Source of the DNA: Lasiosphaeria ovina
Taxonomy: Eukaryota > Ascomycota > Sordariomycetes > Sordariales > Lasiosphaeriaceae
Length of the DNA stretch: 64,000 nt
Reading direction: 5' to 3'
NCBI GenBank assembly: GCA_033439765.1
Contig: JAULSN010000004.1
Location: 5,776,001-5,840,000, forward strand
In this document: piece by piece, positions 10,785-21,742 of the stretch
Position numbering within the stretch: position 1 is the stretch's first letter
How the letters are laid out: the number at the start of each line of letters is the position of its first letter
Notes under the pieces: model-generated
The model's database searches: none
Seen by the model: the letters and a program-made list of their open reading frames with translations, nothing else
What the model was told of the DNA's origin: nothing
Program-made: the position numbers and the translations under genes

Positions 10785-13700
10785 ACAAAGGAAGCAGCGA
10801 CGACGACGACGACGGGGTTGTTCGCGGTTGTCGTGGGGGAGGAGCAGTCGGGCGTGGCGGTGAGGTGGGAGATACGGATAGAGCAGGGCGAAAAGAAATG
10901 GAAAGTGTTTTCATGCGGAAGACACGGCCCAAGAGGAGAAGGTCGAGCAGCGCAAGCCAACAATGGGAGGTGGGTCAGTGCAAAGAGGCGGCGCGAGTTT
11001 GATGACAAGGGCAGGGGGGATGGACAGATCCGAGAGATGTGGAAGCCGCCCAGAAGGCAGGCGAGAGCGGAGAGCTGTCTGTTGTGGGTCAGTGTTGGGA
11101 GCTTCCAGATTGCCTGCCTCAGATCTCGCCGACACTGCACGAATGCAATCATACCTCCAGTAAGAAAAGCCAGGGCGGATCCGCAGAGGCTGGGAAGGCG
11201 GGAGGGAGACGCCCTGAGGGGTGCAGCACAGCACAGGGGCTGTCACAAGCAGACGCCAGTGAGGCGAGTCACTGTTAGAGCCCTGTCCAGACCAACGCCA
11301 CGGCGTGGGGGGGGCACAGTTGGCAGGGGCGAACCACCCGCAACAGCAACTGATATTCCATCTCGCCGGAGACTCCATTTGGGTTTCCAACCACCTCGGA
11401 TGGAAAGTAAAGGTGGAAGACGGCATTCACATTCTAGCCAATTGCCAGTTTTCTGTTTCCCGTTTGCATGCAGACTGACTTGACATTGGCATCTACGACA
11501 TGCACCGGCAGCGTCGAAGAGCCGGGAGTTTGGTCACTTCCAGGTTTCTGGGGCAAAGCCGACATTGTAGACGCTGAAACGAGTTGGCAGCGTCTGGCAA
11601 GCGGCGAGGCAAGTTTCCAGCACCCAGCAACACCTGACACGGCTCCTGTCTCTTAAAACCACGGCGATCTACCCGCTTGATCACTAGCTGCTCTTCCCGG
11701 ACACGTTCGATACAAAAGCCTGGCTGGCAGGCCTGGCATGTGGGCTTTGGTGCCACGAAGAGCGTCGCTGCCGAAAACAGCGAGAAACCTAACGGGATCC
11801 ACCTTTTTGCGGGTTTGCAATCGGAGCATGGGCAGGTCCCATCATCTCCACTGTCTCGCTCTCATTTGCGGATTAGCGTCCCGATTTTACTTTCAGCATC
11901 CCGGACCGCCTGGCCCTCACTCCACCGGACCTAGAGTGGAATTGCGCTCCGTTATCAACTCCCCCGGCCTTCTTGTCTCGTTGAGGTTGGCGTGTCCCCG
12001 CTGTTTCTGGTAGACTTTCTTACACTAGTAGACGTCAGCCAAGCCGCCAAAATCTTCCTGACAGATAAATCCCATCTGAGATGGCAACTGTTTCCAAAGA
12101 AATCACGCAGGCGGCAGGCGGCAGGGTGCAGAAAGCGAAACCGCCCGCCCATGACGGCCACACCCCGCCGCGCACGCCTACAAACAACTTGCCTACCCAT
12201 CTTGTGTCGTCCCGAATCCCGAGCCTAATTTTCTTTTCCGTCTTCGTTTTCGGTCTAGGGATTTTTTTTTTCTTTATTATGCTCTATTCTAGTCCTCGAT
12301 ACTAGTATCCGTGGACTTAGTTTCTCCGCACGTTCGGGTGAGATACCTACAACTGCTCGTTCATCGACAGCCGGTTCCGCGATAGGGCTCGGGAGGGGCA
12401 AGCAGTGTTGCACTTATGTACTCAGTATACTAAGCCCATCAGACGATGGAGATGATGGATGCGCCCCGCGTGGCCCGTTGATCTAATCAAAAGGCCACGG
12501 ACGGGTCTGGCCTGGCCTCTTAAGAGCCTGTGTCTCGCTCGGTCTCGCCAAACCTCGAGCTGCACTGCTGCTGCAAGTCTCTATTCCGGACTAATGCAGA
12601 GGCAAGGAGCCGGCGCCAGTTTCTCCTCCTTCTCCCAGCTTTTACATGTTTGGGTTTGTTGCAAGGTAAGGGGGTCAATTGCCGACCGGCTCAGCGGCTG
12701 CTTCTTTTGAGGGCGGTTCCCTGGCATGGCCTATTTTATTAATTTGGCCTACCGAAGATTTCGGTGACTGCCTGACTTATTTGACAAGCACTTACAGACG
12801 GGATGCTAATACGAAAAGCATCGCGATGTCTCCAAGACAACATCTCTTCTTTATCGTCTTCTTTATCCTTCTAACTGCGGACTGGGTAATGCGGTTGACA
12901 ACCGTCGTGCATGAGCAGTGGCGTGAGCGGGTCATGCAACGCATCAAAGGGGGCAAGCAGCCGAACTACGAGCCTTTGAAGTGTCTGCAGACCAGACCGA
13001 CGAGCCTCATGTGATAGGGCTTTGCCGTCCGTATCGCTGCGAAGGACGGAAGAGGTGTGAATAGCTCTACCACCGCGACGGCCGGTCCGGTCAGGCCGGC
13101 AAGCGGACACGAAGCACACTCGAGTGATACGAAGACAAGCTGGGCCTGAAACGGCACAGATATCCCCGACTATTGCACCCGGCACCCGCCCCTCCATCTG
13201 TGCATATGTACTCCGTACTCTTGTGGGAGGTATTGTGCGACTGGACCTGATGGCCCTGTCGGTGACTTCGTTCGTGATCCGTCTGTGCGGAATGCCTCGA
13301 GGCCAATTGCAAGGCATTTGCGAATATTCTGCCGTGCTTCCAGACAGAGTCTCTTGGAATCCCGGAAAGGGCCTTGGAGGTGGCCGGCAAGACCTCCAAT
13401 CAATGTCCCGCGACAGAAGGGAGTGCTCCGTACTTGATTGTGAATAGTCTATCGGGATGGATACCACCCACAATAGTGAGTGCCCCACCATCAGGGCCGA
13501 TTCCAGAAGATCAGGACAAGGCAACCCTTTATGTGCCACTCAAACTTTGTGCTCTCCTGCCTAGTTAGCGCGGGGACAGGGCAAGGCAAGAGCGGGAGCT
13601 GTATGAAAAGGAATTGATCTCGTCCCCCAGTCCTTGGTACTGCATCTCTGGCCAAGGTTTTCCATGGTTTCGTTTCCCGCCCGGCCCCTCATGCCATCGC

Positions 13701-14720
13701 CCATCGTTCGAACCAAGTTTACGGAATAACTATACAAGGAGTTCGATGGACAGGGGCCCCGCCAAATGCGGCAGGACCCCAATGTCTGGATTTTTGCCTA
13801 TGGTTGGCCTGCGATCTGCCTTGGCCTGTGGTTCCCGAGTCGGGGATGGATTCATCATCCATGCCATCTAAATAACAGGGTGGGATTCTCCCGGCGCTGC
13901 AGGTTTTCTTTGGGGGGAAAGCAGACACTGGCATTAATGCGTCCTGATAAGGCCACGACCGTTTTATTCCATGGCGGCTGTTTGACGAAAAGGAGAGCCA
14001 AGGCCAGAGAAAGCTTGATCCCGATCCCGATTCCCAAGAGATAAAGACGCTTCGACCTTTTTGCTCGGTGCCTTTCCTCCGGATAACGATTAACGAACGA
14101 CGCCAGGCCAGGGCGGGCGTGTTATCAAATCAATCGCTCACGATGTCGGCAGCGCGCAAGCGCCAATAGTTTCGTTCCTTAGTCGCCATCAACAGTTGGG
14201 CAAATCAGAGCAGTCAGTCGCAGCCTGAGGACGAATTGAAGATGTCTGACATTTCGCAGAGCCCCACCCAGCCTTTTCTACTCCAGACGGTGTGTCTGTT
14301 GCTCCTAGTCGAGTGGCTAGAAAGCATCGGTCCGTATCCGTACATTTCACGTCCCGGACTGTAGTGTACATGGGGGGTATCCGTGGATAGGACAACAACA
14401 ACAACAACATCAACGCGCGCGTGTGAAAAGCATACTGACTTCCCAGGTTACCCTATCCACTTCCCATGTCGTGTTCGGTTTGCGCAGCAGAGGTTGCCAG
14501 TAGCTTCCTGTTTTGGGTGCGGGACCAAGAAGAAAAGAAAAAAAAAGACGGGGGGGAACCTTGAGGGCCTCTGCTCGTCCGTTCGGTGTGTTTCACCTGT
14601 TTCACCCAAGCAGTCAATATTTACCCTCTCTCTTGCGTAGCACTGCTTGATGCACGGCAACCAAAGTGGTCTGTCGCCAAGATGTGGTCTCTTTTTTCGT
14701 GGGCTAGTTTAGGCTGACAC

Positions 14721-14776
14721 CTTTTTTTTTTTTTTCCTTCTTTCTATCCCGTCTTTTGTCTTTTGTCTTTTGTCTT
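14721..14776. repeat. Poly-T run followed by CTTTTGT tandem repeat
   Basis: A run of about 15 T at 14722-14736 is followed by three to four copies of the heptamer CTTTTGT at about 14751-14776, in non-coding DNA. Confidence 0.7.
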
Positions 14777-14830
14777 ATTACCGGACTTGGCTCAGCACGC
14801 ACAGCACTTGCGGGGAGGCTGACTGTGACT

Positions 14831-14853
14831 TGACCGACTGACCGACTGACCGA
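14831..14853. repeat. ACTGACCG tandem repeat
   Basis: Nearly three units of an octamer, TGACCGACTGACCGACTG and onward, in the long non-coding region. No function is evident. Confidence 0.6.
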
Positions 14854-16388
14854 GGATGGTGACATGGAACTGCAGAAACCCGTCATCCCGTTTTTTGCAC
14901 TGATCTCCCCCAACCCTAGAAAATTTCCCCATTAATATTCAGGGTCTGGCGGCCTGGTTACTCATGTCTCGCTGAGGCCGGAACAGAACACAAGGTCTCA
15001 AAAATGACAGCCGCTCAGCTCGTCGTCCGGGCACGAGAGACAGGGAACACCTGGATATAGGTACGAATTACTATACGGGAAATATTTACTGCAACCTCGC
15101 ACTTCCGGGCTTCGACAAGACAAGCCGTCAGCTAACTTTACATACTCAGCGCAAAGTCAGCCCCAGGACACACAAACACAAATACACTGTCACCTGCTGT
15201 GTGTACTGTACCACGCATTATGTGCTAACAAAGACCACCCCAACCACTGTATGTACGACGCACAGCCGTCCATCTACGCGCACACACGCGCGAGAGAGAC
15301 GGTGTCGGTGCCTGGTGATGGGCTGCCAAGGATGGCGCGTTGTGGATTTTGCGGCTTCACGGCAGCAGGCTTACTCCGTGCCATGCGGTGTCCACACGGA
15401 GTATGTTTACAAGTACGTAGACCGCAGCCAGTAACTCGATGAAGGGATCCAGATGACAAACGAACGGCCAGGCAAATAAAACTCCGTGACTCGGTAAAAT
15501 CGCGGGTTTGGCTTTGTTTTGGAAAGATAGGCATCGACTGGCCTAGCGCCGCCGATCCCGTTTTACTTTCGCTGCCGGGATCGGGCGCGGCGCGGGGAGA
15601 GAGATGGCGATCGGCGCGGCGTGATGCCCGTGCCCGTGCCCGCCGGTCCATCCGTCCACAGACGTCATCGGTAATCTCGGCAGAAGAGAAAAAAGGGAAA
15701 AAGGATTGACATATGACGTTGTGCCACCGGGAAATTAAAAAGTTAAGAATTGGTTTGACTTTTGGCGTGCGGCGGACAGACGTGCTCGTGAGGCACGCGT
15801 GCTTGAGTCCTTGGGCCTCGCCGCACGCTATCGCGGAGCGAGTCCTGAGCGCAACCCTCCCCCCTTTCTCCGTTTCCCCTCAGGCGCTGTGCATCTTTCC
15901 ATGTGTGTGTGGCGTTGCGGCGAGCGTCAGTGTGTATGTGTTGACTGCGTGACATGCGGTGCACGTGCTGGATTTGTCTTTACGGACATGTCAAGCTTTG
16001 GCACTCCCGAGGATGGCGTTGAATTGTGTGGACAGGATGCGGGCTATTGTGGTTTTTGGAGGGGTCTTTGTTGGTCTTGGTGTCGAATTGGGAATGTTCG
16101 CCCCTTTCCCGCAAAACACAACGGCGCGTGTTGTTATCGTTGACAAGCATGTTTGGCAGATAATAAACGAGTTAAATAATAAATAATAAGTAAATACAGC
16201 AGAAACCGAGCCCACGGCCTAAACGAAGAAAGAAGACATATACGCCGGGAAGCAACCAAAACCAAAAACCCAAATACCAAAACACCCCTTTTCCCCAAAA
16301 TAAAAACAAGACCGAAAAATGTCGCTCCGTCTCCCCTTTCCTCGCTGTGTGTCCCTCCCAGGGGGTACCATGGACGACACGGGACTGA

Positions 16389-19300
16389 TCACGCCCTCGT
16401 CGGGCTCGGGCAGGGGCTGCTGTCGGTGCTGCGCGACTCGATGCTCTCGACCATCTCGAGCACGCGGGTGCGCGCGGAGGGCCTCTGCAGCTTGACGGCC
16501 TCGGCCGTGTTGAGCGTGGCCGCCGTGGCCGTCGTGGTGATGGACGCCGTGCGCAGCGACCCCGAGTCGGGCGACAGCGCCATGCCGCCGCCTGCCGCCG
16601 CTTCTGCTTCTACTTCTGCTTCTACAACAGCGCCGTGTGGCTCGTCGCGCTCCTGGCCCTTATCCGCCTCTGCCCCGGCATCTATGTCCGGCGGCTCTAC
16701 TTGCCGCGGTCGGACCTGCAGCGGCGGTGGCGTCAGGCCGCCTTCGTCTCCGCCGGCATCATCATCGTATCTCTGCCGGTAGTAATCCTCCTCGTCATCG
16801 TCATCGTCATCGCCATCGTCATCGTAGTCGTCGTCGCCGGGACTCACGACGACGGCCTCCATCTCCTCGTCGACGCCCGCGTCACCATCATCAGCATTGA
16901 CCACGCGCAGCCGCTCCTTGGGCACCGTGAACATGACCTGCACCAGCCGCTGCTCGACGGCCCGCTCAATGTCCCACTCGTCGTCGACCCGCTCGCCGGC
17001 TGGCCCCGGAGACAGCGACGCAGACGCAACACCGCCAGCAGACGGAGACGACGCGTCCCACGCCTCGCGCCCCTGCTTGCGCCGCAGCAGCACCCCGCCG
17101 CCGCCGCCGCCCAGCCCCAGCAGCCGGTGGTGCGCCTCGTAGTCGGACGACCCTCCGCCACCACCGCTGCCGCCCAGCAGCGTCGGGCTGTCGCCGCGGC
17201 TCGACGCCGGCGGCGACCCGCTGCCCGCGCTGCTGCTGGTGGCAGTGCCGCCGCTGAACACGCGCCGCAGGCTGCCGAACCACGACCGCCGCGGCTTGGA
17301 CTTGCTCGGGCTGCCGGGCGCCTGCGCTTGCTGATTCGCGTCCTCGAGGTACTCGTAGTCGTAGTCCTCGTCGGGCGACGGGCTGATGCTCGCTACCGCC
17401 GCCGCCGCCGCTTTGTGTTGCTGTTGCTGCGGTTGCATGGCAGATGGTAGCAGTAGCAGCCCCGGGCCCTCGGCCTGCAGCGTGGCAAAGTTGGACTTGG
17501 CTGTGCTGAACGTGTGCGCCGAGCTGCCGCTGCTGCTGCCCAGCCGGCCGTCGCCTGTTGCTGCTGCTCCTGTGCCGGGATGCTGCTGCTGCTGCGGCGG
17601 CGCAAAGCTGAACGCGCTGCGCTCCGACAGGTTGCTCCCGGTGCGCGCTGCCGCGTCGTCGTCTGCCCCTGCGAGCGCCTTCGCCGAGCGCGAGGACCGC
17701 GCTGACGTCGATGGCGGGCGGCTCGGCGACGTCCGCCCGCCGCCACCGCTACCGTTACCTGGGGGCGACCCCTGCCCCTGGCCGCGCGCGGGCGGCGTCG
17801 TGGTCGTGGACCCGTGCCGGCTGATCTTAGCGGTCAGCACGGCGTCCGCGGCGTCGACGTCCGACACCCAGCCCTGCACCTCGGGATCCTGGCCCAGGCG
17901 CGGTTTTGCCGAGTGATGGAGGTGGCGCGCCTCGGGGCTGGGCGTGCGGCTGCCGTCGCTGGCGGGCAGGGCAAAGAAGCCGCCGCCGGCGCCGCCGCCG
18001 GGTGCGCCCGATTCCGTTGGTGTCAGGAACGGGTCGTCAGTGTTGTTGTTGTTGTTGTTGTTGTTGTTATTGCTGCCACTCCTCTCGTCGTGCAGCAGCA
18101 GCGGATGGCGGCCGGCGCCGGCGCCCAGATCGCCCTCGTCGTCCAAGCCATCCTCGTTGGCCTCTTCATAGATGGGCTCAAAGTTGCGGTTAGACGAACG
18201 CAGGGGCGTGAAGTCGTAGCCGGCGGCCGCCGACCGCGGCTCGGGAGGCGGCGGCTGGTGCAGCCCGCGCGCCGCAGCTCGCGGCCGCACCGACGGCCCA
18301 TTGCCGCCACCATTACCAACACTCGCCGGGAGATACAGCGACGGGCTGGACTTGGTGCCGCCGCGCAGCGTCTCGTAGCCCAGCGACCGGCGCCCGGTGC
18401 CGGCATCGTACGGGTCTAGGCCGCCGGTATACCAGTCACGCGCCGACGCGGCGTTCCACGGGCCCAGCATGCCGCCGCGCTCGAGCATCTCGCCGTCGCC
18501 GTCGTCGTCGTCGTCGCCATCGTCGTCGCCAAACTCTCCGCTGGGGCGGTGCTGCCGCGGCAGCGACCCGTTGACGCCCTGCGACAGCCCGCGCAGGGCT
18601 GCGTCGCGCTGCGCCCGCCGCCGCGTCTGCCGCCGGCGCATGCACACGCCGCCCGCGACCAGCGCCAGCAGCACCGCGAGCCCCACGCCGAGGCCCACGC
18701 CCAGCCCGATCTGCAGCCGCTTGGACGGTCCAGAGGAAGAGTCTGCTGGTGCGCCGTCGCCTCCTGACGAGGAACCGCCACCATCGCCACCACCACCGCC
18801 ATGACTACTACCGCCGCCGGTGCCGCCGCTTTTCGTGTCAACGGACGACGGGTTCGTGTAGTCGTCGAGCCAGGTCAGCGAGGTGATGTTCAGAAACATG
18901 CGCACGCCACCACCACCACCGCCGCTCTCCGCTGCCTGGCGCCTCCTGCTCCCACCAGACTCCGACTCTGACTCTGACCCAGCCTGCGGCGCAATATCAA
19001 ACCCGCCATAGACCATCATGACGTTTCCCGGCAGCAGCGCGGCGCCGTGGCCGTAGATTCCCGGGCCTTTGGGCTGGGCCTCTTGCGGCGGGACCTGCCA
19101 CCGCCAGTCGTCGAAGCTGGCGCCGATGTCCACGACGGCGAGCTGCGGGGCGGCGGGCTGCGAGACGTCGCCGACCCAGCCGCCCAGGACCACCAGCGCG
19201 GTGCCGTCGGCGCTGAGCACGGCCGTGTGGCCGGAGCGGCTGTCGATGGACACAACAGCATCTTGGCGGCTGGCCAGGAGGAGGTCGGGCTTGTTAGACG

Positions 19301-20276
19301 ACGAAGAGGCCGACGCCTTGATAGATACAAACGTCCACGACTCTTCGGGCAGGCTCCATAGCGCCGCCGTGCTCATGTTGATGAACGCCTGCTGCGTGTG
19401 GCCGCCCAGCAGCACGTGGCTGGTCTGCTGCGTGACGATGCCGGAGCGGTTTGAGAGTGATGGCGCGAGCGCGGTCCACGAGAAGCCGGCCTCGGCGATG
19501 GGCGGCCCCGCGCTGGGCGTGTAGTCGACGGTGAAGGGGGCCGGCGAGCCTGCTGCAGAGGGCGACGGAGGTGACACGCGCAGCATGCGGTTGGAGTAGG
19601 CGGCCGACGACTGCCAGGATTCCGCGGTGGAGTTGGCGGACGGACACATGCCACCGTAGACGTACAGCACGGGCTCGGACATGACGGGCGCCAGCTGGGC
19701 CGAGAAGCTGAGGCTGCCGCCGAGGAAGTAGGGCCCGCCCTGGCCGTAGTCCCAGTCGCTGCTGGGCGCGAGGGCGTGCCGGGTCCAGGGGCCGGCGGGC
19801 GGCGCGAAGGTCCACAGCGAGGCATTGGTGGCGTCAGCGCAGTCGCCCGCGAGCACGGCGATGGTGCCGTTGTCGAGCAGTGACGGCGTGAAGGCCGTGT
19901 GGCGGCCGGCAGGGAGGAAGGGCAGACCCGACGACAGCGTTTTGGGGGTGGCCGAGCCCGAGCCGGCGCCCACCGTGTCCGACACGTTGAGCGCGAGCAG
20001 GTCGACCGCCGTGCCGTTGGGATTGAAGACGTAGGCCACGTCGCCGGCCACCTCGGAAAAAAGCACCGACGTCGGCACGTACGGCAGCGCCACGGCCGGA
20101 GCCGCCGCTCGTGTCAGTCCTGCGAGCGCCAGGGCCGCCGCCGCCACCACCCATGCAGCGGGCCGGCGGATACCTGCTGCTGGCAGAGGTGGTGCTGCTG
20201 CTGACGCTGTGGACCGTGACGCCGACAGGGGCCGCCCCGGCCCAGCGGAGAGGGCGGGCCCAATCGGCTCCAGCAT
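16389..20276 (-). CDS. Kelch-like beta-propeller protein with one membrane span and a long disordered tail
   Basis: Intronless, 1295 residues. The first ATG in frame is at 20276; the frame stays open a little further upstream but has no ATG. A hydrophobic segment AAWVVAAAALALAGL (about residues 40-54) acts as signal peptide or anchor. The ectodomain (about 60-515) has kelch/galactose-oxidase-like features: blades carrying YVYGGM, LVVLGGWVGD, GAALLPGNVMMVYGGFD, and several N-glycosylation sequons. The transmembrane helix is LQIGLGVGLGVGLAVLLALV (about 520-544), then MRRRQTRRR. The remaining 750 residues are low-complexity: poly-Asp, poly-Gly, a run of about ten Asn (+ strand GTT repeat at 18042-18068) and poly-Gln. 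One ordered-looking patch, DDEWDIERAVEQRLVQVMFT, may be a conserved motif. This layout recurs in filamentous fungi; its role is unknown and signalling is a guess. Strong third-position GC creates large antisense open frames here. Confidence 0.8.
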   Translation of the reverse strand: MLEPIGPALSAGPGRPLSASRSTASAAAPPLPAAGIRRPAAWVVAAAALALAGLTRAAAPAVALPYVPTSVLFSEVAGDVAYVFNPNGTAVDLLALNVSDTVGAGSGSATPKTLSSGLPFLPAGRHTAFTPSLLDNGTIAVLAGDCADATNASLWTFAPPAGPWTRHALAPSSDWDYGQGGPYFLGGSLSFSAQLAPVMSEPVLYVYGGMCPSANSTAESWQSSAAYSNRMLRVSPPSPSAAGSPAPFTVDYTPSAGPPIAEAGFSWTALAPSLSNRSGIVTQQTSHVLLGGHTQQAFINMSTAALWSLPEESWTFVSIKASASSSSNKPDLLLASRQDAVVSIDSRSGHTAVLSADGTALVVLGGWVGDVSQPAAPQLAVVDIGASFDDWRWQVPPQEAQPKGPGIYGHGAALLPGNVMMVYGGFDIAPQAGSESESESGGSRRRQAAESGGGGGGVRMFLNITSLTWLDDYTNPSSVDTKSGGTGGGSSHGGGGGDGGGSSSGGDGAPADSSSGPSKRLQIGLGVGLGVGLAVLLALVAGGVCMRRRQTRRRAQRDAALRGLSQGVNGSLPRQHRPSGEFGDDDGDDDDDGDGEMLERGGMLGPWNAASARDWYTGGLDPYDAGTGRRSLGYETLRGGTKSSPSLYLPASVGNGGGNGPSVRPRAAARGLHQPPPPEPRSAAAGYDFTPLRSSNRNFEPIYEEANEDGLDDEGDLGAGAGRHPLLLHDERSGSNNNNNNNNNNTDDPFLTPTESGAPGGGAGGGFFALPASDGSRTPSPEARHLHHSAKPRLGQDPEVQGWVSDVDAADAVLTAKISRHGSTTTTPPARGQGQGSPPGNGSGGGGRTSPSRPPSTSARSSRSAKALAGADDDAAARTGSNLSERSAFSFAPPQQQQHPGTGAAATGDGRLGSSSGSSAHTFSTAKSNFATLQAEGPGLLLLPSAMQPQQQQHKAAAAAVASISPSPDEDYDYEYLEDANQQAQAPGSPSKSKPRRSWFGSLRRVFSGGTATSSSAGSGSPPASSRGDSPTLLGGSGGGGGSSDYEAHHRLLGLGGGGGGVLLRRKQGREAWDASSPSAGGVASASLSPGPAGERVDDEWDIERAVEQRLVQVMFTVPKERLRVVNADDGDAGVDEEMEAVVVSPGDDDYDDDGDDDDDDEEDYYRQRYDDDAGGDEGGLTPPPLQVRPRQVEPPDIDAGAEADKGQERDEPHGAVVEAEVEAEAAAGGGMALSPDSGSLRTASITTTATAATLNTAEAVKLQRPSARTRVLEMVESIESRSTDSSPCPSPTRA
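18042..18068. repeat. GTT trinucleotide repeat inside the kelch gene (poly-Asn)
   Basis: About nine GTT units on the + strand encode a run of about ten Asn in the cytosolic tail of the minus-strand kelch-like protein. Such runs vary in length between strains. Confidence 0.85.
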
Positions 20277-21742
20277 TTGGGACGACTGGGGGAAAACAAA
20301 AAGCAAAAACAAAAAAGAAACAGCAGGCAGGGAGCAACCGGCTGATGCGTTTCGTTTGCTGCCGTGGCGTGGTGGGGAAAAACAAGGCCGCGGTTTGTGG
20401 TCGGTGTCGTCAGAGCCGATGCATCATGTTGATTGCTTGCTTTGCTGGCTGCTCGTGTCGGCGCGACTGATGGGCCAAGCTGCCACTGGCTGGACGGCCT
20501 GTCTGTTTCCGATCTCACTCCACTGGTTCGTCCCAGGGCAAGCAGGGCAAACGGGAAAGCAAACAAGGAATACGAGATAATAATGTTAGGGGGGTAAATA
20601 TCAAGCAAAACGAACCCCACACCGACACGAAGCTGGCTGCTGCTGTTGCTGTTGAAAAGAATCGGCGATGGATAGCGGGGGGGAGCTGTCAACGACCATA
20701 GAGCATCGACATATAGGTAGGGGCTGCACGGTCAACGGTGAGCTGGCATCAAGCCGAGTGCAAGTGCGAATGCAAGCAAATGAGTGCAAGATGCAGAGGC
20801 GAGCGAAAACGCAGCAGCACGGTTGCGCAATCAAATCGAATCGGTCAATCTGGGGGGAAATAGAGGAGAGGGGCGGCGAATGTCAACAAACGTTAACCCA
20901 CGGCCTGGCCTCTCCACTCTCGCGTTCGGACACGCGCCCACCGCCGAACGGGTGCCACCGTGCAAGTCCAGTCCTGCAGAAGCAACGCCGCTCTGGATTG
21001 GCCAAATTGGTCGCGATAGGCTGCGCGCATGCACGAATATGGCGTGGTCTTGGCCGGATCCGTTCAAGTCTGGGCGGCTGCGCACGGCTGTTTGTGCTGC
21101 GCGTTGGCGATTGTTGCTGGGGCAACGCGCTATCGGCCCCCCCCCCAATGGCTTGCCACCGAGTCACGAACGGATCGCCACGGCACCAACCCCAATCTAT
21201 TCCCAAACGGCCTGTCATTCATCATACGGTTAGTCCCGCATCAGATCTTGTCACTCCTCAGCTCGCTTCGGGCTGCCGCCGCCGATTTGAATCTGGGTGC
21301 ACACAGCAAATGTTGAAAGTACAGACCCAGCAAGCAAGTCACGCCGAACAGACAGACACAAGAACCATCACTTTGATGAGTGTGCCTGACTAAATAAATC
21401 AGCAACATTGTCTTATTTGCCTTGACTGTACACAGCACCAGGTGCTACCACCCGAGAAGAGTGAGAGGGCGCCGGTGTGGGTGCACAGAGCACAGAGCAC
21501 AGAGCATATACGCAACAGCACCGCCGATCGCCAGCCCCCATGTGCGACGGCCGGATGGCCATCCGATGACAGGTGTCACTGTCGCTGTCTCTGCTGTCTC
21601 GGCCCCGTGCTACCCGGGAAGCACAAGGAACGTCCAACGTCAGAGCACCGCTCCACAAAAAAAACATGGAAAGAAATGAAACGAAAAACGAAAAACGAAA
21701 TTTGAACTCCCGTCCCGCACAGACAAGACACTCTACACCTTT
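20277..21742. other. Intergenic region upstream of the kelch-like gene
   Basis: About 1.5 kb, upstream of the kelch-like gene and downstream of the 546-residue protein gene. It holds short CAGAGCA repeats near 21484-21505. No coding unit has credible structure. Confidence 0.5.

Larger units (their letters stand above)
10315..16388. other. Very long non-coding stretch (6.1 kb) upstream of the WSC gene
   Basis: No supported gene. The many short open frames lack codon bias, recognisable motifs or paired splice sites. It contains GTCAC tandem repeats at 10764-10784, T-runs and a CTTTTGT repeat at 14721-14776, an ACTGACCG repeat at 14831-14853, and AT-rich DNA before the kelch gene's 3' end. Since both neighbours are on the minus strand, most of this lies 5' of the WSC gene and 3' of the kelch gene. 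Confidence 0.4.

Noticed and set aside
10749..11483. 244-codon + strand open frame
   Set aside because: Overlaps the GTCAC repeat, has no recognisable motif or splice structure, and composition is not protein-like.
12081..12305. 74-codon frame ending in a Phe-rich hydrophobic segment, looking like a tail-anchored protein
   Set aside because: The hydrophobic part comes from a run of T and the rest has no conserved look; chance is more likely.
13700..13715. CGTTCGAACC, another B-box-like string
   Set aside because: No acceptor stem or anticodon arm can be built around it.
16635..17450. Long + strand open frames over the kelch-like gene tail
   Set aside because: They are low-complexity mirror frames of GC-rich, repeat-rich coding DNA, with no start context or domain.
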